DNA from: an uncultured bacterium
Lineage (GTDB): Bacteria > Actinomycetota > Coriobacteriia > Coriobacteriales > Coriobacteriaceae
Length of the DNA stretch: 8,927 bases
Assembly: GCA_905216075.1 (NCBI GenBank)
Contig: CAJMSO010000063.1
Span: 1 to 8,927 of the forward strand
Reading direction: 5' to 3'
This document shows, piece by piece, positions 5,591 through 8,927 of the stretch. Numbering within the stretch: the first letter of the stretch is position 1; every line of letters begins with the position of its first letter. Made by a program: the position numbers and the translations under genes. The notes under the pieces were generated by a model, which was not told the DNA's origin, ran no database searches, and was given only the letters and a program-made list of their open reading frames with translations.

Positions 5591-7900
5591 ATGGCATTGA
5601 CCCCCAACGAGGCATATGCGGCCAAGCAGCCGTTTGTGGACAAGGAGACGCTCGAGCATATCGTCGAGCAGTTCCCCACGCCGTTTCATCTATATGACGA
5701 GGCGGGCATCCGCCGCAACATGCAAGAGGTGCGCGATGCCTTTGCATGGAACCCGGGCTTTAAGGAATACTTTGCCGTCAAGGCCAATCCCAACCCGGCG
5801 CTCATCTCCATTCTCAACGAATACGGCTGCGGCTGCGATTGTTCAAGCTACACCGAGCTCATGATCGCCCACTCGCTGGGCATCACGGGACACGACATCA
5901 TGTTCTCGTCCAACGACACGCCGGCAGCGGACTTTGAGCTCGCCGACAAACTGGGCGCCATCGTCAACTTTGACGACATCAGCCACATCGAGTTCTTTGA
6001 GCGCGTTGCGGGGCCCATCCCCAAGAAGGTCAGTTGCCGCTTTAATCCGGGCGGCCTGTTCCAGCTCTCCAACGGCATCATGGACAACCCAGGCGACTCC
6101 AAATATGGCATGACCACCGAGCAGCTCTTCGAGGCCTTCCGCATGCTCAAAGCCAAGGGCGCCGAGGACTTTGGCATCCACGCATTCCTTGCCAGCAACA
6201 CCGTCACCAACGACTACTACCCCAAGCTCGCGCGCATCCTCTTTGAGCTTGCCGTGCGTCTGGAGCGCGAGACCGGCGCACATGTTGCCTTTATCAATCT
6301 GTCCGGCGGTGTGGGTATCCCCTACCTGCCCGAGCAGCAGGCCAACGACATTCGCGCCATCGGCGAGGGAGTACACGCGGCATACGACGAGATCCTGGTT
6401 CCCGCCGGCATGGGCGATGTGGCCATCTGCACTGAGATGGGCCGCTTTATGATGGGCCCCTACGGCTGCCTGGTCACCAAGGCCATCCACGAGAAGCAGA
6501 TCTACAAGGACTATATCGGTGTCGACGCAAGCGCCGTCGATCTGATCCGCCCTGCCATGTATGGCGCCTACCACCACATTACGGTGGTGGGCCAGCCGGG
6601 TGGCGCCGACAAGACCACAACACCCGTTACGGACACCTACGACATCACGGGCAACCTATGCGAGAACAACGACAAGTTCGCCATCGATCGCGAGCTGCCG
6701 CATATCGACATGGGCGACCTGCTTGTGATCCACGATACCGGCGCGCATGGCTACTCCATGGGCTACAACTACAACGGGCGGTTGCGCTCCGCCGAGGTCC
6801 TGCTGCGCCCCGATGGCGCGGCCGACCTCATCCGCCGTGCCGAGCGCCCGGGCGATTATTTTGCCACGCTCGACGTGTTGCCGAGCGGCCGAGAGCTGCT
6901 GGCCAAGTCGCGCGCCGAAAGTGCTCGTCGTCGTGCCCAAGACGAGCGCCTGGCCGTCGCCGCCCAATGGAACAAACGCATCCAGATCGCGGACGCGAAG
7001 GAGAAGAACATGGACATCCGCAATCTTGAGGGCTCAATCGTCGCCCTTGTTACGCCGTTTAAAAAGGACGGCAGTGTCGACTTTGACGCGCTCGAGCGCC
7101 TTATCGATTTCCACTTGCAAAATGGCACCGACGCCATCCTCACCCTGGGCACCACCGGCGAGAGCGCCACGATGACCGATGACGAGGACAACTCCGTTGT
7201 CGCCGCAGTGGTCAAGCAAGTTGCAGGACGCGTCCCCGTCATCGCCGGCTCGGGCTCAAACTCCACGCAAACCATGCTCACCAAGTCGCTCACCTACCAG
7301 GGCCTGGGCGCCGACGGCCTGCTGCTCATCACCCCCTACTACAACAAGTCCAATGAAGAGGGTATCTATCAGCACTTTAAGACCGTCGCCGATGCCGTGG
7401 ACATCCCCTGCATCCTGTACAACATCCCCGGCCGTTGCGGCTGCGGCATCAGCGAGCGCAACGTAGAGCGCCTGGCCGCACATCCCAACATCATGGGTAT
7501 TAAGGAAGCCTCGGGCAACGTCGCCTACGCGGCCAAGATCGCCCACCTGCTGTCCGATGACTTCCGCATGTACTCGGGCGAGGACGCCCTCACCGTGCCG
7601 CTCATGAGCCTGGGCGCTTCGGGCACCATCAGCGTGTGGGCCGACGTTCAGCCGCAGCTCGTGCACGACATGTGCCGCGCCTATCTGGACGGCGACGTGG
7701 AGCGCGCCCGCGATATCCAAATTGCCGGCCAGCCGCTCATCAATGCCCTCTTTAGCGAGGTCAACCCCATCCCCGTCAAGGAAGCACTCGCCCAGATGGG
7801 TATGATCGAGGCAAACTACCGCATGCCGCTGTGCCCCATGGCAGACGACACGCGCTCCGCACTTACCGATGCTCTGAAGGGAGCTGGTCTGCTTGATTAA
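5591..7900 (+). CDS. lysA: Fused diaminopimelate decarboxylase - dihydrodipicolinate synthase (LysA-DapA)
   Basis: One 769-codon frame covers two enzymes. Residues 1 to about 430 are a PLP-dependent DAP decarboxylase (meso-DAP to L-lysine and CO2): PLP lysine K64 in FAVKANPN, HAFLASN (197-203) in the place of the usual H-x-GSQ, the phosphate-binding NLSGGVG (236-242), EMGR (282-285) where most have EPGR, CENND (357-361) where most have CESxD, and the GAHGYSMGYNYNGR block (384-397). It is thus a divergent LysA subgroup. Residues 431-473 are a charged, Ala/Arg-rich linker, probably helical. Residues 474-769 are a complete DapA (described separately). Normally these are separate proteins in different steps: DapA opens the DAP pathway and LysA ends it. 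The frame follows the lysine riboswitch. Fusion by loss of a stop codon, real or a sequencing error, is possible; ATG 5591 has only a modest Shine-Dalgarno (GCGAGG). Confidence 0.88.
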   Translation: MALTPNEAYAAKQPFVDKETLEHIVEQFPTPFHLYDEAGIRRNMQEVRDAFAWNPGFKEYFAVKANPNPALISILNEYGCGCDCSSYTELMIAHSLGITGHDIMFSSNDTPAADFELADKLGAIVNFDDISHIEFFERVAGPIPKKVSCRFNPGGLFQLSNGIMDNPGDSKYGMTTEQLFEAFRMLKAKGAEDFGIHAFLASNTVTNDYYPKLARILFELAVRLERETGAHVAFINLSGGVGIPYLPEQQANDIRAIGEGVHAAYDEILVPAGMGDVAICTEMGRFMMGPYGCLVTKAIHEKQIYKDYIGVDASAVDLIRPAMYGAYHHITVVGQPGGADKTTTPVTDTYDITGNLCENNDKFAIDRELPHIDMGDLLVIHDTGAHGYSMGYNYNGRLRSAEVLLRPDGAADLIRRAERPGDYFATLDVLPSGRELLAKSRAESARRRAQDERLAVAAQWNKRIQIADAKEKNMDIRNLEGSIVALVTPFKKDGSVDFDALERLIDFHLQNGTDAILTLGTTGESATMTDDEDNSVVAAVVKQVAGRVPVIAGSGSNSTQTMLTKSLTYQGLGADGLLLITPYYNKSNEEGIYQHFKTVADAVDIPCILYNIPGRCGCGISERNVERLAAHPNIMGIKEASGNVAYAAKIAHLLSDDFRMYSGEDALTVPLMSLGASGTISVWADVQPQLVHDMCRAYLDGDVERARDIQIAGQPLINALFSEVNPIPVKEALAQMGMIEANYRMPLCPMADDTRSALTDALKGAGLLD
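6998..7012 (+). promoter_or_regulatory. Internal ribosome binding site and start for DapA
   Basis: AAGGAG (6998-7003) lies 6 bases before an in-frame ATG (7010-7012) exactly where a normal DapA protein would begin. This is a better ribosome binding site than the one in front of lysA. It suggests that free DapA can be made from within the fused frame, or that the two genes were separate until recently. Confidence 0.75.
7010..7900 (+). CDS. dapA: 4-hydroxy-tetrahydrodipicolinate synthase (DapA), as domain of the fusion or from the internal start
   Basis: From the internal ATG this is 296 residues, a normal full-length DapA. The enzyme condenses pyruvate with L-aspartate-4-semialdehyde, the committed step of DAP/lysine synthesis, in the cytoplasm. 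It is an (alpha/beta)8 barrel with all catalytic residues: TT at 48-49 in LGTTGE, Y111 in TPYYNK, Y137 in YNIPGR, R142, and the Schiff-base K165 in GIKEASG. SGxxAL-type contacts appear as SGEDAL (189-194), and the late signature GASGTISVWAD (202-212) has Asp where most family members have Asn. In fusion numbering add 473. The stop TAA at 7898-7900 lies inside the start of dapB, so translation of the two is coupled. Assignment among DapA-like lyases (for example N-acetylneuraminate lyase) is secured by the dapB and dapH neighbours. Confidence 0.9.
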   Translation: MDIRNLEGSIVALVTPFKKDGSVDFDALERLIDFHLQNGTDAILTLGTTGESATMTDDEDNSVVAAVVKQVAGRVPVIAGSGSNSTQTMLTKSLTYQGLGADGLLLITPYYNKSNEEGIYQHFKTVADAVDIPCILYNIPGRCGCGISERNVERLAAHPNIMGIKEASGNVAYAAKIAHLLSDDFRMYSGEDALTVPLMSLGASGTISVWADVQPQLVHDMCRAYLDGDVERARDIQIAGQPLINALFSEVNPIPVKEALAQMGMIEANYRMPLCPMADDTRSALTDALKGAGLLD

Positions 7901-8633
7901 GACCGTCATTATGGGAACGGGCCGCATGGGCTCGCTCATCCGCACTACCGCCGAGGGCATTGTCAACGCCGCTGGAGAGCCCGTTTTTGACATCGTCGCC
8001 CAGATCGGCTTCGACTTGTCCGAGCTCGAGAGCGCACCGGCCGCCGACGTCATCATCGACTTCTCAAACGTTGTGACCTTCGATGCCGTCGTCGTCTATG
8101 TCGAGCGCACGGGCGCGGCGTTGGTCTCGGGCACCACGGGCTATACGCCCGAGCAGGTGGATCGCCTGCGCGAGCTGGGTCAGAACGCCCGTGTTATGCA
8201 CTCGGGCAACTACTCTATCGGCATCGCCGCCCTGCGCCATCTGGTTGCCCAGGCCACGCGCGAGCTGCCCGGCTTTGACTGCGAGATTGTCGAGACGCAC
8301 CACAGCCAAAAGGTCGACGCTCCCAGCGGCACCGCCAAGCTGCTGCTCGACGCCGTGGTCGAGGCCGAGCCCGAGGCTGGTTATCATCCTGTCTACGGCC
8401 GCGAGGGCATGTGCGGCGCGCGCGACCCCAAGGAGATCGGCATGCACTCGCTGCGCGGTGGCACTGTCGCCGGCGTGCACGAAGTGAGTTTCTTTGGTCA
8501 GGACGAGGAGGTCACGCTCACGCACCGCGCCACGAGCCGTCAGATCTTCGTCAACGGCGCCTTGGCAGCAGCCCAAAAGCTCATCACCCGCGACCCCGGC
8601 TTCTACACCTTCGACCAGGTCATGTTCGCCTAA
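7893..8633 (+). CDS. dapB: 4-hydroxy-tetrahydrodipicolinate reductase (DapB)
   Basis: Complete 246-residue enzyme that reduces the DapA product to tetrahydrodipicolinate with NAD(P)H. The start is TTG at 7893: GAAGGGAG (7876-7883) is 9 bases upstream, and the first ATG (7911) would remove the first beta strand of the nucleotide-binding fold. The gene overlaps the dapA end by 8 bases. Motifs are complete: nucleotide-binding GTGRMG (8-13), DFSN (56-59), GTTGYTPEQ (80-88), NYSIG (106-110), and the catalytic signature ETHHSQKVDAPSGTA (134-148) with H136, H137 and K140, where the Lys and His act in hydride transfer and substrate binding. The C-terminal part HSLRGG (185-190) and HEVSFFG is also typical. 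Length is in the normal 240-270 range. Confidence 0.95.
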   Translation: MIKTVIMGTGRMGSLIRTTAEGIVNAAGEPVFDIVAQIGFDLSELESAPAADVIIDFSNVVTFDAVVVYVERTGAALVSGTTGYTPEQVDRLRELGQNARVMHSGNYSIGIAALRHLVAQATRELPGFDCEIVETHHSQKVDAPSGTAKLLLDAVVEAEPEAGYHPVYGREGMCGARDPKEIGMHSLRGGTVAGVHEVSFFGQDEEVTLTHRATSRQIFVNGALAAAQKLITRDPGFYTFDQVMFA

Positions 8634-8672
8634 CTAGTTATCAACCATACCCCCTCAAAGGAGAGACAGCAT

Positions 8673-8927
8673 ATGAGCAACGCAGCCGAGATGGATGCAC
8701 AGGAGATTATCAACTACATCGCCACCGCGCCCAAAAAGACGCCCGTCAAGCTGTACGTGCGCGAGAAGCCGGGCATGAAGGTTGCCTGGGGCGACGCACA
8801 TGTCTACGGCGGTCGTCGTGGCAAGACCGTCTTTGGCGACTGGGATGAGCTTAAGGCCATCCTGGACGCCAACGCCGATTCCATCGATTACTACGACGTT
8901 GAAAACGATTGCCGCAACTCCGCCGTG
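8673..8927 (+). CDS. dapH: Tetrahydrodipicolinate N-acetyltransferase (DapH), N-terminal part
   Basis: The first 85 codons are in the window and the gene runs off the right edge. ATG at 8673 has AAAGGAG (8657-8663) 9 bases upstream and lies 39 bases after dapB. The visible residues match the alpha/beta N-terminal domain of acetyl-type DapH (B. subtilis YkuQ type): MDAQEIINYI (7-16), KKTPVKLYV, VFGDW, and YYDVENDCRNSAV at the edge, just before the left-handed beta helix should begin. The enzyme acetylates tetrahydrodipicolinate with acetyl-CoA, committing the cell to the N-acetyl branch of DAP synthesis, which then needs an aminotransferase and an N-acetyl-DAP deacetylase. The family is about 235-240 residues, so roughly two thirds is outside the window. 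The succinyl-type DapD has a different N-terminal sequence. Confidence 0.93.
   Translation, partial: MSNAAEMDAQEIINYIATAPKKTPVKLYVREKPGMKVAWGDAHVYGGRRGKTVFGDWDELKAILDANADSIDYYDVENDCRNSAV

Noticed and set aside
5843..6577. Open frame of 244 codons on the - strand opposite lysA
   Set aside because: It mirrors LysA coding sequence and shows no domain or ribosome binding site; it is a shadow of codon bias.
7256..8056. Open frame of 266 codons on the - strand opposite dapA and dapB
   Set aside because: It spans two confirmed genes, with no motif and no plausible start signal.

Overview
The window looks like chromosomal DNA from a high-GC Gram-positive anaerobe, most likely a gut Coriobacteriia such as Collinsella. 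That placement is an inference from strong GC bias at third codon positions, AGGAG-type ribosome binding sites, and an acetyl-type diaminopimelate (DAP) pathway. I see no tRNA, rRNA, insertion sequence, phage gene or CRISPR array. It holds four gene blocks.

Block 1 (1-3669, + strand) starts with the end of a two-subunit aconitase X enzyme: the last 79 codons of the catalytic subunit, then the complete swivel subunit. After a 110-base gap come an M20 metallopeptidase of the carboxypeptidase S / PM20D1 type and a 12-helix MFS transporter. A hairpin with a short T-run lies between those two genes, and a very strong intrinsic terminator (17-bp perfect stem) closes the block. A small-molecule or peptide catabolic function is plausible but unproven.

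Block 2 (3699-5212, - strand) is an M20D amidohydrolase followed 2 bases later by a small membrane protein of unknown function. The amidohydrolase may be the N-acetyl-DAP deacetylase of the lysine pathway, because it diverges from the lysine genes and those genes encode the acetyl-branch enzyme DapH.

Block 3 (5213-5590) is the divergent control region. It holds a convincing lysine riboswitch (L-box aptamer, 5363-5519) in the leader of the lysine operon, candidate promoters on both strands, and a 7-bp inverted repeat overlapping both. No T-run follows the aptamer, which suggests control of translation rather than termination.

Block 4 (5591-8927, + strand) is the lysine/DAP operon: lysA and dapA joined in one open frame, then dapB (overlapping by 8 bases, TTG start) and the first 85 codons of dapH. 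DapA, DapB and DapH carry out successive early steps from aspartate semialdehyde. LysA carries out the last step, meso-DAP to L-lysine. The most unusual features are the lysA-dapA fusion, which keeps a good internal ribosome binding site at the junction, and the riboswitch with several competing partners for its P1 helix.
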